A stretch of 15,849 nt of DNA from Pseudomonadota bacterium (GCA_022572105.1 JACZWN010000054.1:1-15849), one strand, 5' to 3'; counted from the first letter of the stretch, positions 5,441 to 15,009 are shown. Notes: a model not told the origin generated them from the letters alone. Made by a program: numbers and translations.

Positions 5441-7909
5441 ATGTCCAAGACGGCCATGAGCGAATCCTCGGCAGCGCAATCGGAAGCCGGGCGGGCCGGC
5501 CCGGCCGATAGCCGGCTGGCGTGTCTTCGCGAGTTGGAAAAGAAGGTCCTCTGGCTGTCCAGCTGGATGATCCACAACGCCAACCACCTGCGCGAAAACC
5601 GAGACGGCCTGAAGGTCGGCGGGCACCAGGCCTCGAGCGCCTCTCTGGTCACCGTGATGGCGGCGCTCTATTTCGACGTGCTCGAGCCGCACGACCGGGT
5701 CGCGGTCAAGCCGCACGCGAGCCCGGTGTTCCATGCGATCCAGTACCTGCTGGGGCAGCAAAGCCGGGACAACCTGGAACGCTTCCGTTCGTTCGGCGGG
5801 GCGCAGTCCTACCCGTCGCGCACCAAGGACGTGGACGACGTCGATTTCTCGACCGGTTCGGTCGGCCTCGGCGTCGCCATGACCAGCTTCGCCAGCCTCG
5901 CCCAGGACTACGTGCGGCTCAAGGGCTGGGCGCCCAAGGACCTGCCCGAGGGGCGCATGGTCGCGCTGGTCGGCGACGCCGAGCTCGACGAGGGCAACAT
6001 CTACGAGGCCCTGTTCGAGGGCTGGAAGCACGACCTGCGCAACGTCTGGTGGATCATCGACTACAACCGTCAAAGCCTGGACGCCGTGGTGACCGACCGC
6101 CTGTTCGGGCGCATCGACAAGATGTTCACCAACTTCGGCTGGCGGGTCGTGACCATCAAATACGGCAAACGCCTGCGCGCGGCCTTCGGGCGGCCGGGCG
6201 GCCAGGCGCTGCGCCAGTGGATCGACGACTGCCCCAACTCGCTCTATTCGGCGCTGGTCTTCAAGGGCGGCGCCGCCTGGCGCCGGCAGCTCGAGGCCGA
6301 TATCGGCGCCGTGCCCGGCGTGGCCGCGCTTCTGGAGGCCCACGACGACGAGGCGCTGGCGGCGCTCATGACCAACCTGGGCGGGCACGACCTGGAGACC
6401 GTCCTGGAGGCCTTCCACGCCGTTCCGGACGAGATTCCGACCTGCTTCATCGCCTACACGATCAAGGGGCTCGGCCTGCCCTTCGCCGGGCACAAGGACA
6501 ACCACGCCGGGCTCATGAACCTGGAGCAGATGGCCGAGTTCAAGCGCCGCAACCGGATCCCGGACGGTGCCGAGTGGGACCGTTTCGCCGGGCTCGACCT
6601 GCCGGCGGAAACCCTCCAGGGATTCCTCGAAGGGGTGCCCTTCGCCGCCCGAAGCCCACGCCGCTACGAGGCCGCACGGGTTCCGGTGCCGGCCGACTTC
6701 CCGGTGCCCAGGGCCGAGACCATGTCGACCCAGGACGGCTTCGGCCGGATCATGACCGAGCTGGCGCGCGACGGCGGCGCGCTGGCCGAGCGCATCGTCA
6801 CCGCCTCGCCCGACGTCACCGTTTCGACCAACCTGGGCGGCTGGGTCAACCGGCGGGGCATCTTCGACCGGCACCCGCGCGCGGACGTCTTCAAGGAGCA
6901 GAAGGTGGTTTCGGCGCAACGCTGGGGCATGTCGCCCGAGGGCCAGCACATCGAGCTGGGCATCGCCGAGAACAACCTGTTCATCCTGCTCGGCGCGCTC
7001 GGCCTGTCGCACGCACTGTTCGGCGTCCGGCTGCTGCCGGTCGGGACCCTCTACGACCCCTTCATCCAGCGCGGCCTGGACGCCCTCAACTACGCTTGCT
7101 ACCAGGATGCCCGCTTCATGGTCGTGGCGACCCCCTCGGGCATCACGCTGGGGCCCGAGGGCGGCGCGCACCAGTCGATCTCGACGCCGCTCATCGGCAT
7201 GGCCCAGGACGGCCTGGCCAGCTTCGAGCCCGCCTTCGTGGACGAACTGTCCGCGATCATGGCCTGGGCCTTCGATTACATGCAGCGTGGCGGCGACCCG
7301 ACCGCCGGCGCGGGCTCCGAGACGAACTGGCTGCGCGACGCGGCCGGCGGGGCGGTCTACCTGCGGCTCTCGACGCGGCCCGTGACGCAGCCCGAACGCG
7401 CGCTCTCGCCCGCGCTCGAGCGGGACATCATCACCGGTGGCTACTGGTTACGGGAACCGGCGCCGGGCGCCGAGCTGGCGATCGTCTACAGCGGCGCGGT
7501 GGCGCCCGAGGCGATGGCCGCATACCGGGACATTCTGGACGATGTTCCCGGCGCCGGCCTGCTCGCGGTCACCTCGGCGGACCGGCTGAACGCCGGCTGG
7601 CACGCCGCCAAGCAGGCTCGTCGGGCCGGCGATCCGAGTGCCTGCGCCGCGGTCGAGCGCCTGCTCGGCCCCCTGGCGCCGGATGCCGGCCTGGTCACGG
7701 TGATCGACGGCCATCCGGCGGCGCTCAGCTGGCTCGGCGGGGTGCGCGGCCAGCTCGTTCAGGCGCTCGGCGTCGAGCACTTCGGTCAATCGGGCGACCT
7801 GGCCGATCTGTACCGGCACTACCGCATCGACGCGGACGCGATTTTGGACGCCTGCGCCGCCGCCTGCCTGGCGCGCGCGCTGCCGCAGGTAGTCGGGGGC
7901 GCCGCCTAG
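5441..7909 (+). CDS. AceE/transketolase-family thiamine diphosphate enzyme (2-oxoacid dehydrogenase E1-like)
   Basis: An 822-residue protein of the homodimeric pyruvate dehydrogenase E1 / transketolase group. Thiamine diphosphate-domain marks are GLKVGGHQASSASL (57-70), KPHASPVFHAIQYL (90-103), STGSVGLGVAM (137-147), the cofactor and metal segment VGDAELDEGN (177-186) and IDYNRQSLD (206-214). Note GDA, where classical E1 has GDG. The second half has GHKDNHAGL, and the pyrimidine-domain Glu in IELGIAENN (E510). It is shorter than E. coli AceE (about 890). No E2 or E3 gene is adjacent, so the true substrate and whether it joins a complex are open; similar alphaproteobacterial proteins are often just called transketolase. 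The start is uncertain: ATG 5441 has GGAG only two bases away, ATG 5456 is the alternative. Confidence 0.85.
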   Translation: MSKTAMSESSAAQSEAGRAGPADSRLACLRELEKKVLWLSSWMIHNANHLRENRDGLKVGGHQASSASLVTVMAALYFDVLEPHDRVAVKPHASPVFHAIQYLLGQQSRDNLERFRSFGGAQSYPSRTKDVDDVDFSTGSVGLGVAMTSFASLAQDYVRLKGWAPKDLPEGRMVALVGDAELDEGNIYEALFEGWKHDLRNVWWIIDYNRQSLDAVVTDRLFGRIDKMFTNFGWRVVTIKYGKRLRAAFGRPGGQALRQWIDDCPNSLYSALVFKGGAAWRRQLEADIGAVPGVAALLEAHDDEALAALMTNLGGHDLETVLEAFHAVPDEIPTCFIAYTIKGLGLPFAGHKDNHAGLMNLEQMAEFKRRNRIPDGAEWDRFAGLDLPAETLQGFLEGVPFAARSPRRYEAARVPVPADFPVPRAETMSTQDGFGRIMTELARDGGALAERIVTASPDVTVSTNLGGWVNRRGIFDRHPRADVFKEQKVVSAQRWGMSPEGQHIELGIAENNLFILLGALGLSHALFGVRLLPVGTLYDPFIQRGLDALNYACYQDARFMVVATPSGITLGPEGGAHQSISTPLIGMAQDGLASFEPAFVDELSAIMAWAFDYMQRGGDPTAGAGSETNWLRDAAGGAVYLRLSTRPVTQPERALSPALERDIITGGYWLREPAPGAELAIVYSGAVAPEAMAAYRDILDDVPGAGLLAVTSADRLNAGWHAAKQARRAGDPSACAAVERLLGPLAPDAGLVTVIDGHPAALSWLGGVRGQLVQALGVEHFGQSGDLADLYRHYRIDADAILDACAAACLARALPQVVGGAA

Positions 7910-7940
7910 CCGAGGAGTTTCGCTGGTCTCTCGTGTGGGC

Positions 7941-7967
7941 TTGCGCCTATGGGCACTATGTTATAAA
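7941..7967 (+). promoter_or_regulatory. Candidate promoter of tRNA-Leu
   Basis: TTGCGC (7941-7946) and TATAAA (7962-7967) are separated by 15 bases, shorter than ideal, and would start RNA about ten to twelve bases before the tRNA. The TATAAA stands out in GC-rich sequence. Weak to moderate support. Confidence 0.35.
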
Positions 7968-7986
7968 CGGGCGCACCGCCATGGGC

Positions 7987-8071
7987 GCGGGCGTGGCGGA
8001 ACTGGTAGACGCGCTGGCTTTAGGTGCCAGTGGAGCAATCCGTGGGGGTTCGAGTCCCTCCGCCCGCACCA
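7987..8071 (+). tRNA. tRNA-Leu (anticodon UAG)
   Basis: The acceptor stem GCGGGCG (7987-7993) pairs with CGCCCGC (8061-8067), followed by encoded ACCA. The anticodon stem CTGGC/GCCAG holds the loop TTTAGGT, giving anticodon TAG, which reads CUN Leu codons. A long variable arm between the anticodon and T arms marks it as class II, and the T arm holds TTCGAGT. The length is 85 nt with CCA. Confidence 0.97.
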
Positions 8072-8072
8072 C

Positions 8073-8127
8073 GCGTCGACCGGAGTCGCCTTATCGGACG
8101 GCGAGCGGCACCGGGGCGACGCGACGC
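8073..8127 (+). other. Hairpin between tRNA-Leu and tig
   Basis: GCGTCG (8073-8078) pairs with CGACGC (8122-8127), and inside it GTCGCC (8085-8090) pairs with GGCGAC (8115-8120). It begins directly after the tRNA CCA end, so it could serve 3' processing, termination or as part of the tig leader. No T-run follows. Confidence 0.4.
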
Positions 8128-8162
8128 AGCCCGAGACGACGTGAAGAAAGGCCGAGCTGTCG

Positions 8163-9626
8163 ATGCAGGTGACCGAGACGCAGGCCGAGGGCCTAAAGCG
8201 GGAATACAAGGTTCAGATCGCCGCCACGGAGATCGACGAGAAGATGGTGGCGCGGCTGGAGGAGCTCGGCAACACCGTGAAAGTCCCCGGCTTCCGCCCG
8301 GGCAAGGTGCCGCTGCAAATCCTCAAGCAGCGTTTCGGCAAGTCGGTGATGGGCGAGGTCCTGGAGCGGGCGGTCAGCGACAGTTCGAACCAGGCGCTCA
8401 GCGAACGCGGCCTGCGTCCCGCCATACAGCCCAAAATCGAGATCTCCTCCTTCGACGAAGGCAAGGACCTCGAGTACACCATGGAGCTCGAGCTGCTTCC
8501 GGACATCGAGCCGATGGATTTTTCCAAGATCGAACTGGAGCGCGGCAATATCGAGATCGAGGACAGCGCGGTCCAGGAAGCGATCGAGGATCTGGCCAAG
8601 GCGCACAAGAAGACCGAGCCGCTGGACGCGCCGCGCAAATCTCAGACCGGTGACGTCCTGGTGATCGACTTCTCGGGCACCGTCGACGGCGAGGCCTATC
8701 CCGGCATGGCCGCCGAGGACCACCATATGGAGCTGGGCTCGAGCAGCTTCATCGAGGGCTTCGAGGAGCAACTCATCGGCGCCGAGATCGGCGACACCCG
8801 GGAAGTCAAGGTGACCTTCCCCGAAGCCTATGCCAACGACCGCCTGGCCGGGCAGGACGCGATCTTCATGGTGACGATCAAGAACATCCTGCAATCCGTG
8901 CCGCTTGCCATCGACGACGAGCTCGCGGCCACGCTGGGAGAGACCGACCTGGCGGCGCTCAAGGCCCGTGTCCGGGAGCGCATAGCGGCGGAATACAAGG
9001 ACTTCGCCCGGACCCGGCTGAAGCGGCAGCTGCTCGACCGCTTGGCCGAAGGGCACGATTTTCCGGTTCCCGATAGCATGGTGAAGGTCGAGTTCGAGAC
9101 CATCTGGAAGCAGGTCGAGCAGGACCGGGAGGCCGGCAATCTGGATCCGGAGGACGCGGCAAAAGCCGAGGAAGATCTCAAGTCCGACTACCGGGAGATC
9201 GCCGAGCGGCGGGTCCGCCTGGGGCTGCTGATATCGGAGGTCGGACAGCGTAACGGCATCGAGGTCACCCAGGAGGAGGCCAACATGGCCCTGCTCCGCG
9301 AGGCGCAGCGCTACCCGGGCAAGGAGCGCGAGGTCTTCGAGTTCTACCAGAAGGCGCCCGAGGTCATGGCCAACCTGCGCGCGCCGATCTTCGAGGACAA
9401 GGTCGTTGACTTCATCATCGACTTGGCCCAGGTGACGGACCGCAGCATCACGCCCGAAGCGCTGCGCAAGGAAATGGAAAGCGAGACCGAAGAGGGCGCT
9501 TCGGAGGCGAAGAAAAAGCCGGCCAAGCCGAAAATGGCCAAGCCCGCCAAGGAGCCCGTCAAGGAGCCGGGTGCCAAGAAGACGCAATCGGGCGCCAAGA
9601 AGAAGGCGGCCAAGAAGAGTTCCTGA
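8163..9626 (+). CDS. tig: Trigger factor, ribosome-bound chaperone
   Basis: A 487-residue trigger factor, which sits at the ribosome exit tunnel, shields nascent chains and has peptidyl-prolyl isomerase activity. The N-domain carries the ribosome-docking signature GFRPGK at 43-48. The FKBP-like isomerase domain is at about 161-243 (QTGDVLVIDFSGTVDG ... YANDRLAGQDAIFMV), followed by the helical C-domain that forms the chaperone cradle. The last 45 or so residues form a Lys/Ala/Pro-rich basic tail (KKKPAKPKMAKPAKEP..., ending KKKAAKKSS) absent from E. coli trigger factor. The ATG at 8163 has AAAGG about ten bases upstream. It heads the conserved tig-clpP-clpX-lon order; clpP begins 51 bases after its stop. 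Confidence 0.97.
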   Translation: MQVTETQAEGLKREYKVQIAATEIDEKMVARLEELGNTVKVPGFRPGKVPLQILKQRFGKSVMGEVLERAVSDSSNQALSERGLRPAIQPKIEISSFDEGKDLEYTMELELLPDIEPMDFSKIELERGNIEIEDSAVQEAIEDLAKAHKKTEPLDAPRKSQTGDVLVIDFSGTVDGEAYPGMAAEDHHMELGSSSFIEGFEEQLIGAEIGDTREVKVTFPEAYANDRLAGQDAIFMVTIKNILQSVPLAIDDELAATLGETDLAALKARVRERIAAEYKDFARTRLKRQLLDRLAEGHDFPVPDSMVKVEFETIWKQVEQDREAGNLDPEDAAKAEEDLKSDYREIAERRVRLGLLISEVGQRNGIEVTQEEANMALLREAQRYPGKEREVFEFYQKAPEVMANLRAPIFEDKVVDFIIDLAQVTDRSITPEALRKEMESETEEGASEAKKKPAKPKMAKPAKEPVKEPGAKKTQSGAKKKAAKKSS

Positions 9627-9677
9627 GCCGCGCCACGAGGGGAGGCTTCGGTAACGATTGAGGAAAAGACCGAGCCC

Positions 9678-10343
9678 ATGACCGACGCACGCGATATCTC
9701 GATGAACACCCTGGTCCCGATGGTGGTCGAGCAGACCAACCGGGGCGAACGCGCCTATGACATCTTTTCGCGCCTCCTGAAGGAGCGGATCATTTTCCTG
9801 ACCGGGCCGATCCACGATTTCGTGGCCAGCCTGATCTGCGCCCAGTTGCTCTATCTGGAGTCCGAGAATCCGGCCAAGGACATCGCCTTCTACATCAATT
9901 CCCCGGGCGGGGTGGTGACCTCCGGGCTCGCGATCTATGACACGATGCAGTACATCCGGCCGGACATCTCCACGGTCTGCATCGGCCAGGCGGCCTCGGC
10001 CGGCTCTTTGTTGCTCATGGCCGGGACCAAGGACAAGCGCTACTCCCTGCCCAACTCCAAGATCATGGTCCACCAGCCATCCGGCGGCTTCGAGGGCCAG
10101 GCCGCGGATATCGAGATCCACGCCCGCGAGATCCTCAATACCCGGGGCCGGCTCAACGAGATTTACGCCAAGCACACCGGCCAGGACCTGGCGGTCATCG
10201 AGGACGCGATGGATCGGGACAAGTTCATGTCGCCCGAGGAGGCGCAGGAATTCGGTCTTATCGATCATGTCGTGGTCAGTCGCCCGCCCGCGCTCAAGGA
10301 CCAGGGGGACGGGGACGAGAAATCCGGAAACGGGCGGAAGTAA
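9678..10343 (+). CDS. clpP: ATP-dependent Clp protease proteolytic subunit
   Basis: A 221-residue serine peptidase forming the tetradecameric chamber that degrades substrates unfolded by ClpX or ClpA. The catalytic triad is visible and spaced as in E. coli: Ser107 in GQAASAGS, His132 in MVHQPSGG and Asp181 in DRDKF. The INSPGG segment (73-78) forms the substrate-binding strand region. The ATG at 9678 has GAGGAAAAG nine bases upstream (9660-9668); a second in-frame ATG at 9702 is less well placed. The N-terminus before VPMVVEQ is short, in keeping with a propeptide that self-cleaves. The C-terminus ends in a charged Gly/Asp/Lys tail. It is transcribed with tig or from a nearby promoter; clpX follows after 316 bases. 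Confidence 0.97.
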   Translation: MTDARDISMNTLVPMVVEQTNRGERAYDIFSRLLKERIIFLTGPIHDFVASLICAQLLYLESENPAKDIAFYINSPGGVVTSGLAIYDTMQYIRPDISTVCIGQAASAGSLLLMAGTKDKRYSLPNSKIMVHQPSGGFEGQAADIEIHAREILNTRGRLNEIYAKHTGQDLAVIEDAMDRDKFMSPEEAQEFGLIDHVVVSRPPALKDQGDGDEKSGNGRK

Positions 10344-10351
10344 TGCGTTTT

Positions 10352-10379
10352 CCACCGAGGTGGGCCACCGGGGTGGCCC
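10352..10379 (+). terminator. Hairpin pair after clpP
   Basis: CCACC-GA-GGTGG (10352-10363) overlaps GGGCCACC-GG-GGTGGCCC (10362-10379), a perfect 8-bp stem with a two-base loop. They lie nine bases past the clpP stop and share two bases, so only one can form fully. There is no T-run, so termination is possible but unproven; 3' end protection is the alternative. Confidence 0.45.
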
Positions 10380-10423
10380 GGAGCGACCCGATCGGATGAA
10401 GGCCCGAACCGGCGACCGTCGGG

Positions 10424-10499
10424 TTAACCAAATCGTAACCATGGTTAAATCATAAGATTGTCTCGGCCTTGACGCTGGGTGCCGTTAAGACAATGTTGA
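10424..10499. promoter_or_regulatory. Cluster of near-CtrA boxes and promoter-like sites upstream of clpX
   Basis: TTAACCAAATCGTAA (10424-10438) and TTAAGACAATGTTGA (10485-10499) each match TTAA-N7-TTAA with one mismatch. Between them are the 12-bp palindrome TAACCATGGTTA (10436-10447) and TTGACG (10469-10474), a good -35. No strong -10 sits at ideal spacing. A second weak promoter (TTGTGC 10594-10599, TCTAAC 10616-10621) lies nearer the gene. This part is richer in A/T than its surroundings, as expected for a control region. Confidence 0.4.
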
Positions 10500-10659
10500 A
10501 GCGTGGCGTCTAGAGTCGAATCGGCTCTTTCCCGAGGGCCCGGACAGGGCCGGAAGGGGCCGGAAAAGGCGCGGTTTTTGGCCGATTTAAGCGTTGTGCA
10601 CCGGTCGCGCGTGTGTCTAACATGATCCGGCTGAATCCGGATTTCGAGACGGTCAGGGT

Positions 10660-11925
<1,266 letters not shown>

Positions 11926-11949
11926 GGTGGCCGGACGGCTCTGGCTTTG

Positions 11950-11980
11950 CCCTTGAACTTGCCCGCGCGGCTTCCGATTT
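11950..11980 (+). promoter_or_regulatory. Candidate heat-shock (sigma-32/RpoH) promoter of lon
   Basis: CCCTTGAA (11950-11957) matches the -35 of sigma-32 promoters exactly, and after 15 bases TCCGATTT (11973-11980) matches six of eight positions of the CCCCATTT -10. RNA would start near 11987, leaving a leader of about 86 bases before lon, a classic member of the heat-shock regulon. Confidence 0.55.
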
Positions 11981-12072
11981 TGATGGTCGACGGGCAGCGC
12001 CGCCGCGTGCGGGTGCCGGTCACGGTTCGGCGTTGCGGGTGGGCGCCGGCGGGAAATAATTGAAGAGGTATC

Positions 12073-14481
12073 ATGATCGAGATCCCGGGTGGCAACCTGT
12101 ATCCAGTCCTTCCGCTGCGCGACATCGTGGTCTTTCCCCACATGATCGTGCCGCTCTTCGTGGGCCGCGAGAAGTCCGTGCGCGCCCTCGAGGATGTCAT
12201 GAAGGACGACAAGCAGATCCTGCTGGTGACCCAGAAGAACGCGGCGCAGGACGATCCCACGCCCGCCGACATCTTTACGGTCGGCACGGTCGGCACGGTG
12301 TTGCAGTTGCTCAAGCTGCCCGATGGAACCGTCAAGGTCCTGGTCGAGGGCGTTCAGCGCGCCACCATCCTCAAGTTCACCGATCTCGAGGATTTCTTCC
12401 AGGCCTATGCCCAGGTCATGGAAGACAGTGTCGGCGACGACCGCGAGATCGACGCGCTCACGCGCACGGTCATCTCGCAATTCGAGCAGTACATCAAGCT
12501 CAACAAGAAGATCCCGCCGGAGGTCCTGGTCTCGATCAACCAGATCGACGAGGCCAGCAAGCTCGCCGACACGGTCGCCTCGCACCTGTCGCTCAAGATT
12601 CCGGAGAAGCAGGAACTGCTCGAGTGCCAAGGCGTCTCCGAGCGCCTCGAGAAGGTCTACGGCCTGATGGAGGGCGAAATCGGCGTTCTCCAGGTCGAGA
12701 AGCGCATCCGCAGCCGCGTCAAGCGGCAGATGGAGAAGACGCAGCGCGAGTACTACCTGAACGAACAGCTCAGGGCGATCCAGAAGGAGCTCGGCGAGGG
12801 CGAGGACGGCCGCGACGAGCTTGCGGAGATCGACGAGAAGATCACCAAGACCAAGCTCAGCAAGGAAGCGCGCGAGAAGGCGCAGGCCGAGCTCAAGAAG
12901 CTGCGCTCCATGAGCCCGATGTCGGCCGAGGCCACGGTGGTGCGCAACTACCTCGATTGGTTGCTCGGGATTCCCTGGAAAAAGCGCACCCGGATCAACA
13001 AGGACATCAGGCAAGCGGAGAAGGTGCTCAACGCCGACCACTACGGCCTGGAAAAGGTCAAGGAGCGGATCCTCGAGTACCTGGCCGTGCAGCAGCGCAT
13101 GCGCAAGGTCAAGGGCCCGATCCTCTGCCTGGTCGGGCCGCCTGGCGTCGGCAAGACCTCGCTCGGCAAGTCGATCGCGCGGGCGACCGGGCGCAATTTC
13201 GTGCGCATGAGCCTGGGCGGCGTGCGCGACGAGGCGGAGATCCGCGGTCACCGCCGGACCTACATCGGCTCGATGCCCGGCAAGGTCATCCAGAGCATGA
13301 AGAAGGCGAAGGCCTCGAACCCGTTGTTCCTGCTCGACGAGGTCGACAAGCTGGGCGCCGACTGGCGCGGCGATCCATCCTCGGCCTTGCTCGAGGTCCT
13401 GGATCCGGAGCAGAACCACACCTTCAACGACCATTACCTGGAGGTCGACTACGACCTTTCCGACGTGATGTTCGTGACCACGGCGAACACCTTGCGCATG
13501 CATCCGCCGCTGCTCGACCGCATGGAGGTGATCCGCCTGCCGGGTTACACTGAGGACGAAAAGGTCCAGATCGCGAGGCGCCACCTGATCGCCAAGCAGA
13601 TGAAGAGCCACGGGGTCAAGAAGGCGGAGTGGTCGATCTCGGAACCGGCGTTGCGCGATCTCATCCGCCTGCACACGCGCGAGGCCGGCGTGCGCAACCT
13701 GGAGCGCGAGATCGCCAACCTGATCCGCAAGACGGTCAAGGAAATCGCGCTCGGCAAGACCGAGAAGGTGCACCTCACGCGGCGCAATCTCGAAAAGTAC
13801 ACGGGCGTGCCGCGCTATCGCCACAGCGAGACCGAGATGGAGGACCTGGTCGGCCTCGCGACCGGTCTGGCTTGGACCGAGGTCGGCGGCGAGCTGCTCT
13901 CGATCGAGGCGGTCACCGTGCCCGGCAAGGGTAAGGTGACCTCGACCGGCAAGCTCGGCGACGTGATGAAGGAGTCGATCCAGGCCGCCGAGTCCTACGT
14001 CAAGAGCCGCTCGACCCAATTCGGCATCGAGCCGATCAGGTTCGAGAAGAAGGACATTCACGTTCACGTGCCCGATGGCGCCACGCCGAAGGACGGTCCT
14101 TCGGCGGGCGTGGCCATGGTGACCGCCATCGTCTCGGCGCTGACCGGCATCGCGGTGCGCCGCGACGTGGCGATGACCGGCGAGGTGACGCTGCGCGGCC
14201 GCATCCTCCCGATCGGCGGCCTCAAGGAAAAGCTCCTGGCCGCATTGCGCGCGGGCATCAAGACCGTGCTTATCCCGAAAGAGAACGAGAAGGACCTGTC
14301 CGAAATTCCGGACAACGTAAGGCGCGGGCTCGAAATCATTCCGCTCGGCACGGTCGATGAGATCCTGCGTCTGGCGCTGGTTACCGAGCCGACGCCCATC
14401 GAATGGGCCGAGCCGTCCGAGGTGGAGGCGGTGCGCTCGGTGCGGGACAAGGGCGAGCGCAGCGGCCTGGTCACACATTAG
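12073..14481 (+). CDS. lon: ATP-dependent Lon protease
   Basis: An 802-residue LonA protease, full length. It removes misfolded proteins and selected regulators in the cytoplasm. The N-domain (LYPVLPLRDIVVFPHMIVPLF, residues about 9-29) and the coiled linker with QREYYLNEQLRAIQKELGEG are typical. The AAA+ module has Walker A GPPGVGKTSLGKSIA (Lys361) and Walker B PLFLLDEVDKLG. The protease domain has the Ser-Lys dyad: Ser677 in PKDGPSAGVAM and Lys720 in GGLKEKLLAA, 43 residues apart as in E. coli. The ATG at 12073 has AGAGG four bases upstream. It follows clpX in the same direction, with its own heat-shock-like promoter in the 147-base gap; hup follows, as in many proteobacteria. Confidence 0.98.
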   Translation: MIEIPGGNLYPVLPLRDIVVFPHMIVPLFVGREKSVRALEDVMKDDKQILLVTQKNAAQDDPTPADIFTVGTVGTVLQLLKLPDGTVKVLVEGVQRATILKFTDLEDFFQAYAQVMEDSVGDDREIDALTRTVISQFEQYIKLNKKIPPEVLVSINQIDEASKLADTVASHLSLKIPEKQELLECQGVSERLEKVYGLMEGEIGVLQVEKRIRSRVKRQMEKTQREYYLNEQLRAIQKELGEGEDGRDELAEIDEKITKTKLSKEAREKAQAELKKLRSMSPMSAEATVVRNYLDWLLGIPWKKRTRINKDIRQAEKVLNADHYGLEKVKERILEYLAVQQRMRKVKGPILCLVGPPGVGKTSLGKSIARATGRNFVRMSLGGVRDEAEIRGHRRTYIGSMPGKVIQSMKKAKASNPLFLLDEVDKLGADWRGDPSSALLEVLDPEQNHTFNDHYLEVDYDLSDVMFVTTANTLRMHPPLLDRMEVIRLPGYTEDEKVQIARRHLIAKQMKSHGVKKAEWSISEPALRDLIRLHTREAGVRNLEREIANLIRKTVKEIALGKTEKVHLTRRNLEKYTGVPRYRHSETEMEDLVGLATGLAWTEVGGELLSIEAVTVPGKGKVTSTGKLGDVMKESIQAAESYVKSRSTQFGIEPIRFEKKDIHVHVPDGATPKDGPSAGVAMVTAIVSALTGIAVRRDVAMTGEVTLRGRILPIGGLKEKLLAALRAGIKTVLIPKENEKDLSEIPDNVRRGLEIIPLGTVDEILRLALVTEPTPIEWAEPSEVEAVRSVRDKGERSGLVTH

Positions 14482-14482
14482 G

Positions 14483-14506
14483 GTATTTCCGCATAAACTG
14501 AAATAC
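14483..14506 (+). terminator. Weak hairpin just after lon
   Basis: GTATTTC (14483-14489) and GAAATAC (14500-14506) form a 7-bp stem with a ten-base loop two bases past the lon stop. It lacks a T-run and is A/T-rich, so it is a weak terminator candidate. A 12-bp near-repeat (CCGGCACGTTCG / CCGGCACGTTGC, 14521-14544) follows, of unknown meaning. Confidence 0.3.
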
Positions 14507-14597
14507 GCCTCGGCAACCGACCGGCACGTTCGCCGGCACGTTGCCCGGTTGTCCACCGGAAACTTCGACAAACCCTGGGATTCCCGGCGTTCTCACG

Positions 14598-14627
14598 TTG
14601 ACGCGGGTAAATGCGCCGATTTACAAT
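14598..14627 (+). promoter_or_regulatory. Sigma-70 promoter of hup
   Basis: TTGACG (14598-14603) and TACAAT (14622-14627), each five of six to consensus, are separated by 18 bases. RNA would begin near 14634, giving a leader of about 62 bases that is A/T-rich at its start (TTTAAATTTATTTTT). This is the best housekeeping promoter in the window and fits an abundant protein. Confidence 0.65.
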
Positions 14628-14695
14628 TGGCGCGGCTTTAAATTTATTTTTCCGGATTCCACCATCCCGTTTTCGTCCATCGAGGGGGGCTTGAC

Positions 14696-14971
14696 GTGAA
14701 CAAGAATGATCTCATATCCGTCGTTGCCGGCAAGACCGGTTTATCCAAGGCGGACAGCGCCAGCGCCGTCGATAGCGTGCTCGACGCGATTACCGATGCC
14801 CTTACGGGAGGTGACGACGTTCGCCTCGTCGGCTTCGGGACGTTCAGCGTCACCAATCGGCGCGCCACGCAAGGACGCAATCCGCGGACCGGCGAGCGCA
14901 TTCAGATACCGGCGTCCAAGCAGCCGAAGTTCAAGGCTGGCAAGAGCCTGAAGGATTCGGTCAACAAATAG
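14696..14971 (+). CDS. hup: HU family nucleoid DNA-binding protein
   Basis: A 91-residue HU protein, normal length. HU dimers bend and compact DNA with little sequence preference. The N-terminal helices (MNKNDLISVVAGKTGLSKAD) are followed by VRLVGFGTFSV (about 43-53) and the beta-arm RRATQGRNPRTGERIQIPAS (about 55-74), with the conserved RNPxTG that contacts DNA and its proline, then the closing helix PKFKAGKSLKDSVN. The start is GTG at 14696, preceded by GAGGGGGG about seven bases upstream; it matches the conserved N-terminus exactly. It has its own strong promoter. A 6-bp hairpin (GACGGC/GCCGTC) at 14971-14990 starts at the stop codon. I cannot tell HU-alpha from HU-beta type here. Confidence 0.96.
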   Translation: MNKNDLISVVAGKTGLSKADSASAVDSVLDAITDALTGGDDVRLVGFGTFSVTNRRATQGRNPRTGERIQIPASKQPKFKAGKSLKDSVNK

Positions 14972-15009
14972 ACGGCACCTACGAGCCGTCGACGCCCGGC
15001 CGCTTCGCG

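Noticed and set aside
5177..7171. 664-codon open frame on the - strand over the E1-like gene
   Set aside because: Arg/Gly/Val/Asp-rich without motifs; the + strand frame has all the conserved blocks.
5521..8172. 883-codon + frame overlapping the E1-like gene and running over tRNA-Leu
   Set aside because: Arg/Pro/Gly repeats typical of a shifted frame, and it would read through a tRNA gene.
8193..10442. 749-codon open frame on the - strand over tig and clpP
   Set aside because: It spans two clear + genes and their gap and shows no domain; a product of codon bias.
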